NCBI RefSeq assembly: GCF_001594005.1
Contig: NZ_LTBA01000004.1
Location: forward strand, 48,034-112,033
Direction: 5' to 3'
DNA: 64,000 nt
Source: Clostridium tepidiprofundi DSM 19306
GTDB taxonomy: Bacteria; Bacillota; Clostridia; Clostridiales; Clostridiaceae
Position 1 is the first letter of the stretch. The number at the start of each line of letters is the position of its first letter. The notes beneath the pieces were generated by a model. The model worked only from the letters and a program-made list of their open reading frames with translations, ran no database searches and was not told where the DNA came from. The position numbers and the translations under genes were made by a program. Positions 17,801 through 25,543 of this stretch are shown here, one piece after another.

Positions 17801-19006
17801 CTAAACCAATTTAAACATATTAAACATAGGTAATACCATTGCAACAACTATGCCTCCAACTAAAAGTCCCATTATTAGTATCATTATAGGCTCTATCATT
17901 GTTGTCATTTTCTTCAAAGCTGCTTCTACCTCTTCATCATAGAAATCTGCGGTTTTCTCTAGTATATTATCAAGAGAACCCGATTCCTCACCTATCTTAA
18001 CCATTGAACAAAGCATTGGTGGAAAGAATTTCTCTTCATCTATCGCTTCCCCAAAAGGTATTCCTTTTACCACTTTTCCCCTTAACTCAACTACGCTTTT
18101 TTCTACTATTTTGTTTCCAACAATCTTAGAAACAACTTCAAGTGATTGAACTAATGGTATACCACTAACCAATACTGTTGCCAAGCTTCTTGTAAATCTT
18201 GCTATTATGATTTTCTTATTTGTATTCTTTATAAGCGGCATATTTATCTTTAAAGAATCAATAAACTGTATTCCTTTTTTTGTACTAAAAGCATATTTAA
18301 TAACAACAACAATCACAACAATAAAAGCAAATATATAGTACCATTTGTTTACTATTGTATTGCTAACGCCTAGAAGAATTCTCGTAGGTGCTGGCAGTTG
18401 CACTCCTGTTCCAGCATACATACCTACAAATGTAGGCATAACAAATGTCAGCAAAAATACTACAACTGATATACTCATAACAGTCAATATAATAGGGTAA
18501 GTCATTGCACCCTTTATTTTTGAATTAATCTTATTTTCTCTATCATAATGCTGTGCCATTCTGTTCAATATAGAATCAAGCCTACCTGTAACTTCTCCTG
18601 CACGAACCATGTTTATAAGCAATTGAGGAAACACTTTTGTGTATTTATCCATACTACTCGAGAGGGATTCTCCTTTTTGAATATCATCATATACAAACTC
18701 CAAAGTTTCCTTTAATTTTTTGTTTTCTGTTTGCTGCTTAAGTATATTAAGTGAGTTTAATATACTTGAACCTGCATACATCATTGTATAAAATTGTCTG
18801 CAAAATATCGACAAATCCTTCGTTGTAACCTTAGAGAAATACAAAGACAGATCAACATCTTTAATATTCCTTGTTTCTTTTACAAGAACGGGATAGTAAT
18901 TATTTTCCCTAATCATAGCCAAAACTTCATTTTCACTATTCGCTGTAAAAGTCCCCTCCTGCTTTTTACCTTTATCATCTATTACTTTATATTTGTATAA
19001 AGGCAC
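17801..19006 (-). CDS. pilC: PilC/GspF inner-membrane platform protein
   Basis: About 401 residues, the family length, with two GspF (T2SF) repeats. The first contains LSIFCRQFYTMMYAGSSILNSLNIL and later FPQLLINMVRAGEVTGRLDSIL; the second contains IARFTRSLATVLVSGIPLVQSLEVV and FPPMLCSMVKIGEESGSLDNILEKTADFYDEEV. Three hydrophobic segments are near 170-195, 215-235 and 370-395. The GTG at 19006 is preferred because AAGGGG is spaced 6 nt ahead of it; the GTG at 19015 overlaps that site. Coupled to PilB, it forms the rotating platform that inserts pilins. It sits 20 bp after pilB. Confidence 0.93.
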   Translation of the reverse strand: MPLYKYKVIDDKGKKQEGTFTANSENEVLAMIRENNYYPVLVKETRNIKDVDLSLYFSKVTTKDLSIFCRQFYTMMYAGSSILNSLNILKQQTENKKLKETLEFVYDDIQKGESLSSSMDKYTKVFPQLLINMVRAGEVTGRLDSILNRMAQHYDRENKINSKIKGAMTYPIILTVMSISVVVFLLTFVMPTFVGMYAGTGVQLPAPTRILLGVSNTIVNKWYYIFAFIVVIVVVIKYAFSTKKGIQFIDSLKINMPLIKNTNKKIIIARFTRSLATVLVSGIPLVQSLEVVSKIVGNKIVEKSVVELRGKVVKGIPFGEAIDEEKFFPPMLCSMVKIGEESGSLDNILEKTADFYDEEVEAALKKMTTMIEPIMILIMGLLVGGIVVAMVLPMFNMFKLV

Positions 19007-19026
19007 ACAAAACACCCCTTAATTTG

Positions 19027-20715
19027 CTATTCATTCAAAAAAGTATTTCTTATTAGCTCATCTACTGTTGTTACTCCATCTATAACTAAATCAATACATG
19101 CACTCTTTAATGTTTTTATTCCTTGTTTTTTGCTCAATTCTCTAATTTCCTCTGTTCCTGCATTTCTTTGCATTGCTTCTCTAAGCTCTTTTGTGATTTC
19201 CATTATTTCGTAAATTCCAACTCTGCCTAAGTAACCTGTACCATTACAAGTTGCACAGCCTTTTCCTCTGTATAATGTCAATTCATCATTGACGTCACAA
19301 TGCAATATTTTCTTTTCATATTCTTCTGCATTATAGGCTTGTCTACAATTTGGACATATCTTCCTAACCAATCTCTGTGCAACTACACCTGATAATGCAG
19401 TAGATACCAAATATGGCTCAATTCCCATATCTGTAAGTCTTACTATTGCAGATGCTGAATCATTTGTATGTATCGTACTCAACACCTTATGCCCTGTTAT
19501 AGCCGCTCTTATAGCAATATGTGCTGTCTCAGCATCTCTTATTTCTCCTACCATAACTATATCTGGATCCTGTCTTAATATAGATCTTAATCCTGCAGCA
19601 AAAGTAAGTCCCGTTTTAACATTAACATTTACTTGATTAATTCCTTCTATCATAAATTCAACAGGATCTTCAACTGTTATTATATTTATATCGTCAGTAT
19701 TCAGTTCATTAAGAATAGCATACAAAGTAGTGGATTTACCACTTCCAGTAGGTCCAGTAACCAAAATTATTCCATTAGGACTCATTATTATGTTATCTAA
19801 TTTATTCAAATCATATTGCCTCATGCCTAACTTTTCTTTATTAAGCAAAGAACCATCTTTCTTAAGTATTCTTATAACTATCTTTTCTCCATGTACGGTA
19901 GGCAAAATTGATACCCTTAAATCTATTTTTTTACCATCAACCTCTGTTATTATTCTTCCATCTTGAGGAATACGTTTTTCAGCAATGTTTAGATTCGACA
20001 GTATTTTAATACGTGCTGTAAGTGCAGCTAATGACTCCTTAGAAGTCCTCAATACTTCTTGCAAAACACCATCAACTCTATATCTTATCTTTATATATTT
20101 TTCAAATGGTTCTATGTGTATATCACTCGCTCTAGCTTTAACAGCATTAATTATAATAGAATCTATCAGCTTAACAACAGGAGCATTTCTAACATCATCA
20201 ACAGTTAATTCTTCCTCTTGTTTATCATTATTCTTAGCTGTATTCTCATTTGTTAGCTCTGCAGCAACTTTTTCTACATACTGACTAGAATAGTATCTAT
20301 CTATTGCATCTAAAATATCTCTTATTGTAGCTATCAATGGTATGACATCAAATCCAGATGCAATCTTAATATCATCTATAGCAAAAATATTCAGAGGATC
20401 CGACATAGCAACTCTCATTTTATTACCCAAAAAGCTAATAGGAATCACATTGTACTTTCTTGCAAGTGATTCCGGAATAGTCTCTATAGCTTTTTTGTCT
20501 ACTTTTACTATGTCAAGCTTAACTTTCTTTATACCAAGCTGTTTTTCAAGCACTTCTATTATATCATCTTCAGAAAGAATTTTTTCATCAATAAGCAATT
20601 CTCCAAGCTTCTTACCTGACCCTCTTTGCTTGTTTAATATTTCTTTCAGTTGCTCCTTGGTTATCTTCCCTGTATCTATTAACAAATCGCCTAGCCTTTT
20701 TCTAGTTCTAAGCAT
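19027..20715 (-). CDS. pilB: PilB/GspE pilus extension ATPase with c-di-GMP-type MshEN domain
   Basis: 562 residues. Residues 7-30 and 36-59 are two copies of the MshEN motif (RLGDLLIDTGKI...LNKQ and KLGELLIDEKIL...LEKQ) separated by 5 residues, the arrangement known to bind c-di-GMP in MshE-type ATPases. The GspE core follows: Walker A GPTGSGKST, Asp box, Walker B RQDPDIVMVGEIRD, and a zinc tetracysteine (CPNC ... CATC) near residue 450. ATG 20715 is used, with AAGGGGAGTTATT upstream. It powers pilin polymerisation. First gene of the pil operon. No PilT-type retraction ATPase is present in the window, so retraction would need a gene elsewhere. Confidence 0.95.
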   Translation of the reverse strand: MLRTRKRLGDLLIDTGKITKEQLKEILNKQRGSGKKLGELLIDEKILSEDDIIEVLEKQLGIKKVKLDIVKVDKKAIETIPESLARKYNVIPISFLGNKMRVAMSDPLNIFAIDDIKIASGFDVIPLIATIRDILDAIDRYYSSQYVEKVAAELTNENTAKNNDKQEEELTVDDVRNAPVVKLIDSIIINAVKARASDIHIEPFEKYIKIRYRVDGVLQEVLRTSKESLAALTARIKILSNLNIAEKRIPQDGRIITEVDGKKIDLRVSILPTVHGEKIVIRILKKDGSLLNKEKLGMRQYDLNKLDNIIMSPNGIILVTGPTGSGKSTTLYAILNELNTDDINIITVEDPVEFMIEGINQVNVNVKTGLTFAAGLRSILRQDPDIVMVGEIRDAETAHIAIRAAITGHKVLSTIHTNDSASAIVRLTDMGIEPYLVSTALSGVVAQRLVRKICPNCRQAYNAEEYEKKILHCDVNDELTLYRGKGCATCNGTGYLGRVGIYEIMEITKELREAMQRNAGTEEIRELSKKQGIKTLKSACIDLVIDGVTTVDELIRNTFLNE

Positions 20716-20760
20716 AATAACTCCCCTTAATAATACAATTTTACAATTCATTTATTCACT

Positions 20761-20776
20761 ACGAAAATATTTTCGT
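20761..20776. promoter_or_regulatory. Perfect 16-bp palindrome in the pilB leader (candidate operator)
   Basis: ACGAAAATATTTTCGT reads the same on both strands. It lies between the predicted promoter -10 (20820-20825) and the pilB start (20715), a position suited to a repressor or a leader hairpin. The binding factor is not identified. Confidence 0.55.
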
Positions 20777-20819
20777 TATTACATAATTTTATTTTAATTT
20801 GAAATATTATACTAACTTA

Positions 20820-20848
20820 ATATTACATTACTCAATTTATATCGTCAA
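20820..20848 (-). promoter_or_regulatory. Sigma-A-type promoter of pilB
   Basis: On the minus strand TTGACG (20848-20843) and TAATAT (20825-20820) are separated by 17 bp, a near-consensus vegetative promoter about 105 bp upstream of pilB. Confidence 0.7.
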
Positions 20849-20871
20849 GCATTTTTTACAAATACAGAAAT

Positions 20872-20918
20872 TTAATGTCAAAATTCCAGTAAAAATTTTG
20901 TTTTTGTTGGGATTATTT
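20872..20918 (-). repeat. ~45-bp motif shared with the manA upstream region
   Basis: On the minus strand, AAAAACAAA followed within a few bases by ACTGGAATTTTGA and, after four bases, AAATnTCTG. The same succession lies at 63694-63740 upstream of manA. It sits just upstream of the pilB -35 hexamer. Confidence 0.6.
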
Positions 20919-20936
20919 CTGCTTATAATTAGTAAG

Positions 20937-21004
20937 GCACATTCAAAAAAATAAATAATAAGTCAGTATGCTAGCATATTGACTTATTATTTATTTTTAT
21001 ATGC
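20937..21004. repeat. Foldback-element copy between the exonuclease and pilB genes
   Basis: GGCACATTCAAAAAAATAAATAATAAGTC and its near-inverse meet at TATGCTAGCATA, giving arms of about 22 bp. The ends and centre match the GGCATTTTC / GTCAGTATGCTAG words of the foldback family. Here it can also act as a transcript-end hairpin for the gene ending at 21012. Confidence 0.65.
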
Positions 21005-21011
21005 ATAATTA

Positions 21012-21659
21012 CTAATTATTGCTCACATACTTATTCCAATTAATATACATATGAAACAAACTCACAATATCCTGCTCATTATAAAGCAAAATCTTTTCTA
21101 TCTTATCTTTTGACATTCTATTAATATAGTCATCATCTTTAACTATCTTTGAAAAAGTTTTGGCTAAATTTGTACCGCTTATGAGTTCACTCTCTCTATT
21201 GATTTCAAAAATCTTTTCTAATTTTTTAAGTCCTGTACAAACGCCCACATATTTTTCATAGTATTTTTGCAAATCAACATGAATAAACTGCTCATTAATA
21301 TCGAAATCTATACCATTCTTCTCGAATAAATACTTTATTATAGTATAATCATTATTTCCTGAGAAAGTAACCAAATATTTTTTGCCATTTTCATTTTTCT
21401 GCTTTTTAAAATATTGTTCAGCAATTTCTAAAATTTTAATAGAATCTTTTTTATTCTCAATCATATACTGTGTTACTTGCAATTCACCATTATTATAACA
21501 GCAGGCTCCAAAAACTCCTACACATATAGGTTTTTTATACACATAATGTTCCAAATCAAAAAATACTGCATCTCTAAATGCTTCTCTATTGCCATCTACA
21601 TACAAAGCATATTCTAATGAGAAGCTTTCAATTTTTATTACATCGTTTTTATAAATCAC
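21012..21659 (-). CDS. RNase H-like (YprB-type, RNase_H_2) exonuclease-fold protein
   Basis: 215 residues. DEDD-type pattern: FFDLEHYVY (first Asp/Glu pair), YLVTFSGNNDYTIIKYLFE (second Asp block), FIHVDLQKYYEKY (third), and YNEQDIVSLFHMYINW (final Asp, YNxxDI form). This matches the ribonuclease H-like domain of YprB/predicted exonuclease families. A second, longer member lies at 27721-28518. GTG start with AAAGAGTG upstream. No clear operon partner; pilB starts 300 bp further left on the same strand. Substrate unknown. Confidence 0.7.
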   Translation of the reverse strand: MIYKNDVIKIESFSLEYALYVDGNREAFRDAVFFDLEHYVYKKPICVGVFGACCYNNGELQVTQYMIENKKDSIKILEIAEQYFKKQKNENGKKYLVTFSGNNDYTIIKYLFEKNGIDFDINEQFIHVDLQKYYEKYVGVCTGLKKLEKIFEINRESELISGTNLAKTFSKIVKDDDYINRMSKDKIEKILLYNEQDIVSLFHMYINWNKYVSNN

Positions 21660-21853
21660 ATTATCACTCTTTCTACATACATTTTAATAAACTTACTATT
21701 TACTTTATATATTTTACAAAACTCCCTTTTATCTATCAGTAAGATAGTGGAGCTTTTTGCTTTAGCAAAACTTCTTCAATTTTAAAACTACCACTTGAAG
21801 AATATGATACCACAACTAAATTCAAAAGTGAATTGTCTAATCTGTAAAAACTA

Positions 21854-21882
21854 TTGACACAAACTATATATGGTGTTATTAT
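21854..21882 (+). promoter_or_regulatory. Promoter of the feo operon
   Basis: TTGACA (21854-21859), 17-bp spacer, TATTAT (21877-21882): a near-consensus vegetative promoter 36 bp before the feoA start codon. Confidence 0.8.
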
Positions 21883-21887
21883 GATAT

Positions 21888-21902
21888 TGAGAATAATTTT
21901 CA
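21888..21902 (+). promoter_or_regulatory. Fur box of the feo operon
   Basis: TGAGAATAATTTTCA is a 7-1-7 inverted repeat differing at two positions from the TGATAATNATTATCA Fur consensus. It lies directly downstream of the -10 element, where bound Fur-Fe2+ would block initiation. This fits iron repression of feoAB. Confidence 0.75.
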
Positions 21903-21918
21903 TTACGAGGTGATAATC

Positions 21919-22143
21919 ATGTGCATTTGCGATCTTAAACCCGGTCAAAAAGGGTATGTTAAAGAAATATATGGAAATGAAAAATTAGCTAAAAGACTTC
22001 AAGCATTAGGTTGTATTGAAGGCACAGAAATATCGGTTAAAAGAACTGCACCTCTTGGTGATCCAATAATTATTAATTTGAGAGGATTTGATTTAGCATT
22101 GAGGAAAAATGATGCTAAAAACATTTACATCAAGGAGGACTAA
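21919..22143 (+). CDS. feoA: FeoA ferrous iron transport accessory protein
   Basis: 74 residues, SH3-like FeoA domain: CDLKPGQKGYVKEI at the start, ALGCIEGTEISVKRTAPLGDPI in the middle, FDLALRKNDAKNIYI at the end. ATG 21919 is preferred, with GAGGTGATAATC upstream; the GTG at 21910 is part of that site. Cytosolic partner of FeoB, immediately upstream and probably translationally coupled, as the FeoB ribosome site AAGGAGG lies in the last FeoA codons. Confidence 0.93.
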   Translation: MCICDLKPGQKGYVKEIYGNEKLAKRLQALGCIEGTEISVKRTAPLGDPIIINLRGFDLALRKNDAKNIYIKED

Positions 22144-22144
22144 T

Positions 22145-23905
22145 ATGATTACTGCAGCATTAATAGGTAATCCTAATGTTGGTAAAACAACATTGTTCAA
22201 CTCTTTAACAGGTGCTAAGCAACATATAGGTAATTGGGCTGGTGTTACTGTTGAAAAAATAGAAGGTTACTTGAATGATGATATCAAAATTGTCGACCTT
22301 CCAGGTATATATGCTATGGATACCTATTCAAATGAGGAAAAGATATCAAAGCAATTTTTAAAAAGAGATGATGTTGATGTAATATTAAATATTGTTGATG
22401 CCTCAAATCTTGAAAGAAATCTATACCTTACAACTCAGCTAAAGCAATTCAATAAACCAATAATATTGATTTTAAACATGATTGACGCTGCTGAGTCAAA
22501 AGGAATGAAAATCAACTATGATATATTATCAAAGAAATTGGGCGTAATTGTTGTTCCAATAGTTGCTTCTAAGGGAATAGGAATAGAAAAAGTTAAAGAA
22601 TTACTTGAAAATGGTTCATTTGATAGATTTGGAAATAATATTTTAGAGTTTAATACAGAAAAAGAAACATATTCATATATTGAAAACATACTTAAAGAAT
22701 GCTTAACTAAAAACACAGATTCATCAAAAGTGAGTGTTTCTGATAAGATTGACAATATTGTACTTAATAAATTTTTAGCTTTTCCACTGTTTTTCTTGAG
22801 TTTATTTATTATTTTCATGTTTACTTTTAACTTGGTAGGACAACCTCTTTCAGATGTTTTAGATAAGCTTTTTAATGATTCCTTTATACCGTACCTTAAT
22901 AGCATTATGGCTAATTCGAGTGAATGGTTTAGATCTCTTATAGTTGATGGAATAGTTAATGGAATAGGTTCTATTTTGGTATTCTTGCCTGTTATATTGA
23001 CACTATTCTTGGGTATTTCTTTTTTAGAGGATAGTGGATATATGGCAAGAGCCGCACTCATAATGGATAAATTGATGAGAAAAATGGGTTTGTCTGGGAA
23101 AGCTTTTATACCTATGATTGTAGGTTTTGGTTGTTCTGTACCTGGAATCATGTCAGCTAGAACTCTTGAAAGTGAGAAGGATAGAAAACTTACTGCTCTT
23201 TTAGTTCCTCTTATGTCATGTAATGCTAAAATTGCAGTCTATGCATTGTTTACTTCAATATTCTTTAAAAAATACAAGGCTTTAATAGTGTTCTCATTAT
23301 ATCTATTAGGTATAGTTTTAGCTTTTATAATAGGTATATTGTTTAAAAATACTATTTTCAAAAAGAATGAAGAACCTTTTATAATTGAATTACCTGAATA
23401 TAGATTACCTGATATTAAGACTTTAATGATTCACACATGGGAAAAAGGCAAAGGATTTGTTAAAAAAGCTGGTACAGTTATTTTTGCAGCATCAGTCATT
23501 ATTTGGTTTTTACAGAGCTTCAATTTTTCTGGAATGACAGATATGAATTCTAGCTTTTTAGCATCAATAGGTAAGTTTATAAATCCTATATTTATTCCTT
23601 TAGGTTTTGGTAGATGGCAAACTTCTGTTTCATTACTTACAGGATTGATGGCAAAAGAAGTAGTTGTAAGCAGCATGGGAGTTATTTATGGAGGAAATCT
23701 TTCAGTTTTACTTCCTCAATATTTTTCAACTTTATCAGCCTACAGTTTCCTAGTTTTTGTACTTCTTTATACACCATGTATTTCTGTAGTAGCTACTATG
23801 AAAAAAGAGTATGGAAACAAAATGGCAGCATTTTCTGTTGCATACCAGTTTACACTTGCATGGGTGGTCTCCTTCTTGGTTTATAATATAGGCAAACTCT
23901 TTTAG
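22145..23905 (+). CDS. feoB: FeoB ferrous iron transporter with N-terminal G domain
   Basis: 586 residues, a compact FeoB (many are 650-770). The G domain has G1 GNPNVGKTT (residues 8-16), G3 DLPG (about 56-59) and G4 NMID (about 117-120). The membrane part contains the gate motifs with GFGCSVPGIMSART and, near the C-terminus, YTPCISVVATMKKEYG. Eight or more helices. ATG 22145 behind AAGGAGGACTAAT. Imports Fe2+ across the cytoplasmic membrane. An ATG 36 bp upstream, in frame, is rejected because it lies inside feoA without a ribosome site. Confidence 0.95.
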   Translation: MITAALIGNPNVGKTTLFNSLTGAKQHIGNWAGVTVEKIEGYLNDDIKIVDLPGIYAMDTYSNEEKISKQFLKRDDVDVILNIVDASNLERNLYLTTQLKQFNKPIILILNMIDAAESKGMKINYDILSKKLGVIVVPIVASKGIGIEKVKELLENGSFDRFGNNILEFNTEKETYSYIENILKECLTKNTDSSKVSVSDKIDNIVLNKFLAFPLFFLSLFIIFMFTFNLVGQPLSDVLDKLFNDSFIPYLNSIMANSSEWFRSLIVDGIVNGIGSILVFLPVILTLFLGISFLEDSGYMARAALIMDKLMRKMGLSGKAFIPMIVGFGCSVPGIMSARTLESEKDRKLTALLVPLMSCNAKIAVYALFTSIFFKKYKALIVFSLYLLGIVLAFIIGILFKNTIFKKNEEPFIIELPEYRLPDIKTLMIHTWEKGKGFVKKAGTVIFAASVIIWFLQSFNFSGMTDMNSSFLASIGKFINPIFIPLGFGRWQTSVSLLTGLMAKEVVVSSMGVIYGGNLSVLLPQYFSTLSAYSFLVFVLLYTPCISVVATMKKEYGNKMAAFSVAYQFTLAWVVSFLVYNIGKLF

Positions 23906-23917
23906 GAATTAGGTGCT

Positions 23918-24190
23918 AGGTTTTATATTCTAACTAAGTTACAATCTGATTTGGTGATTAGCGATTAACGACTTTGGATTAGTCTCCAGTCTCTAGTCCC
24001 CAGTCCCTAGTACAGATTTGAAACTTGAAAACTACACCTATTTAAGAATAAAGTTCTAAGTATTAATTTTCATCAAAGTAACAATCTGCTCTGGAGATTG
24101 GAGATTGGTGACTTTGGATTAGTCTCTAATCTCCAGCTTCCAATACAGATTTGGTATCTGACTACCAGTATCTGCATATTAGGTTCTAAG
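23918..24190. repeat. Heptamer-word repeat units downstream of feoB
   Basis: The reverse complement of the unit found in the pil locus: GGTGATTAGCGATTAACGACTTTGGATTAG, then CTCCAGTCTCTAGTCCCCAGTCCC, then 20-mers at 24009-24028 (AGTACAGATTTGAAACTTGA) and 24142-24161. About two units. As in the pil locus, the unit is read in the same sense by the flanking transcript. No coding frame in this 300-bp stretch. Confidence 0.85.
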
Positions 24191-24203
24191 GGGAAGTGAT
24201 AAA

Positions 24204-24368
24204 TTGTTTAAATATATTTTTTTAGTTGGAATTCTTTTGTTTTCAGTTTACTTAATTTATAGAAACATAAAAAAACAAATAAAAGGCGAAGGTGGATGTG
24301 GCGGACATTCATGTGCAAATTGCCCTAACAAATGTGCTATTCAAACTAAAAAAGAAAAAGAAGATTGA
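24204..24368 (+). CDS. FeoB-associated Cys-rich membrane protein
   Basis: A 54-residue protein starting at TTG 24204 behind AAGGGGAAGTGATAA. One membrane helix (residues 5-19, YIFLVGILLFSVYLIY), a basic stretch, then GEGGCGGHSCANCPNKCAI with four cysteines, the pattern of the FeoB-associated Cys-rich family (PF12669-type). It is the third gene of the feo operon, separated from feoB by repeat units, and ends at a perfect terminator palindrome. It may hand over or sense Fe2+ at the membrane; that role is inferred from the family. Confidence 0.85.
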   Translation: MFKYIFLVGILLFSVYLIYRNIKKQIKGEGGCGGHSCANCPNKCAIQTKKEKED

Positions 24369-24373
24369 TATTT

Positions 24374-24407
24374 AAATAGGCAAACTCAAATTTGAGTTTG
24401 CCTATTT
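24374..24407. terminator. Bidirectional terminator between feo and the DHHW gene
   Basis: A perfect 34-bp palindrome, AAATAGGCAAACTCAAA and its reverse complement, with A/T ends. It overlaps the stop codon of the convergent DHHW gene and ends the feo operon. Confidence 0.85.
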
Positions 24408-25529
24408 ACTTAATACATCAGTGCTGTCATCACTTGAAAATGTCGATACATTGTATAAAAATAATGCCTCGTTAATATTATTCTCTTTAATATAATCATA
24501 AACATTTAATCTATAATATCTCAAATCTATAATATGAATTTCTTCATAATTATTTGCTAAAAATGGAATAAAACAATGAGAATAAGAATCCTTAAATATT
24601 ATTAATTTCTTTCCATTCTTCACATTGCTCTTTATTGTAACAAGTGAGTGATTTCCATCTAAAAAATAAGAATACTTATCTTTTTTATTTAGATACTTTG
24701 ATTCATATAACGAATTTGTGCATCTATCATTATCACGATAGTAGATTTCATAATTTGCTTTGAACTTAGGAAAAGCAACCTGTATACTATCACTATCAAT
24801 ATGCCTATTATTTGCTTTTGAATAGTATGTACCATAAAATTTATTTGAAACTGTTTTGAATGTAAAATCATTAATATTATTGGGAGTAAACCCCATATAT
24901 CTAGCACACTGTTTATATGCATAATATGCTCCTAGCATTGTCCAATGATGATCTGTCCTAAAATATATATATTCATTCTTATGTTCCCTTAAAGTTTTAT
25001 ACACATCAATAAATTTCACATCTGAATTTAATTTATGTTTTACGTTTTTTATAGTATTCAATTCATCATACGGTTTTGCAAATTTAGGCAATTTATCATC
25101 ATAAATTTTTACTGAATTAGGTACCAATAAAAAATACGTTGATAGCTTAGTATTCCTATTACAAAAATCATTGATAGCATTGATATTATTGTCTAATGCT
25201 TTACTCGGTTTTTTATACTTCTCAAGAAGATATCCATCACGTCCAAAGTAAACTCCATTATTTTCACCTTTAAGAGTTATTCTTTCTATATCAGATTTAA
25301 AACTCACAAAGAAATCCTTAAAAACGAATTGATCACAAATGTATCTTGAAAATTTATTCATAAATCGGCCATTTAGCACATTTTTAATGCTTAATTTTGG
25401 CATTTGTTGAAGCACCCTATTTTCTGACTCAGAAAAAACTTTATCAGGAGTTAATATGTTTAGCACACTCATACCAAATAAAAATGTTATAAACATTATT
25501 ATAAATATCTTATCTGATTGCCTTTTCAA
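24402..25529 (-). CDS. DHHW-family (AlgJ/AlgX-like) exported polysaccharide-modification protein
   Basis: 375 residues. An N-terminal signal anchor (IFIIMFITFLFGMSVLNIL), then SESENRVLQQMPKLS typical of AlgJ/DHHW proteins, then RTDHHWTMLGAYYAY near residue 195, the DHHW motif, and KLIIFKDSYSHCFIPFLANNYEEIHIIDLRYY, the SGNH-like catalytic Ser block. TTG start with GAGGAAGTG upstream. It follows the MBOAT gene by 14 bp. With that acyltransferase it would O-acetylate a cell-surface polymer outside the membrane; the polymer is unknown. Confidence 0.85.
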   Translation of the reverse strand: MKRQSDKIFIIMFITFLFGMSVLNILTPDKVFSESENRVLQQMPKLSIKNVLNGRFMNKFSRYICDQFVFKDFFVSFKSDIERITLKGENNGVYFGRDGYLLEKYKKPSKALDNNINAINDFCNRNTKLSTYFLLVPNSVKIYDDKLPKFAKPYDELNTIKNVKHKLNSDVKFIDVYKTLREHKNEYIYFRTDHHWTMLGAYYAYKQCARYMGFTPNNINDFTFKTVSNKFYGTYYSKANNRHIDSDSIQVAFPKFKANYEIYYRDNDRCTNSLYESKYLNKKDKYSYFLDGNHSLVTIKSNVKNGKKLIIFKDSYSHCFIPFLANNYEEIHIIDLRYYRLNVYDYIKENNINEALFLYNVSTFSSDDSTDVLSK

Positions 25530-25543
25530 ATGAAATCACTTCC

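Noticed and set aside
1778..20715. pilT retraction ATPase within the pil locus
   Set aside because: Only one secretion-type ATPase (PilB) is present in the window.
20872..20890. Spo0A box (TGTCAAAA) upstream of pilB
   Set aside because: Weak match, and the manA copy of the same motif lacks it (ATCAAAA).
20716..20936. c-di-GMP riboswitch in the pilB leader
   Set aside because: No GEMM-type core was seen; only the palindrome and promoter are supported.
21736..21948. A 70-codon minus-strand frame over the feo promoter
   Set aside because: Overlaps the promoter, Fur box and feoA start; no domain.
22516..23151. A 211-codon minus-strand frame inside feoB
   Set aside because: Antisense shadow of a well-supported FeoB frame; no ribosome site or recognisable domain.
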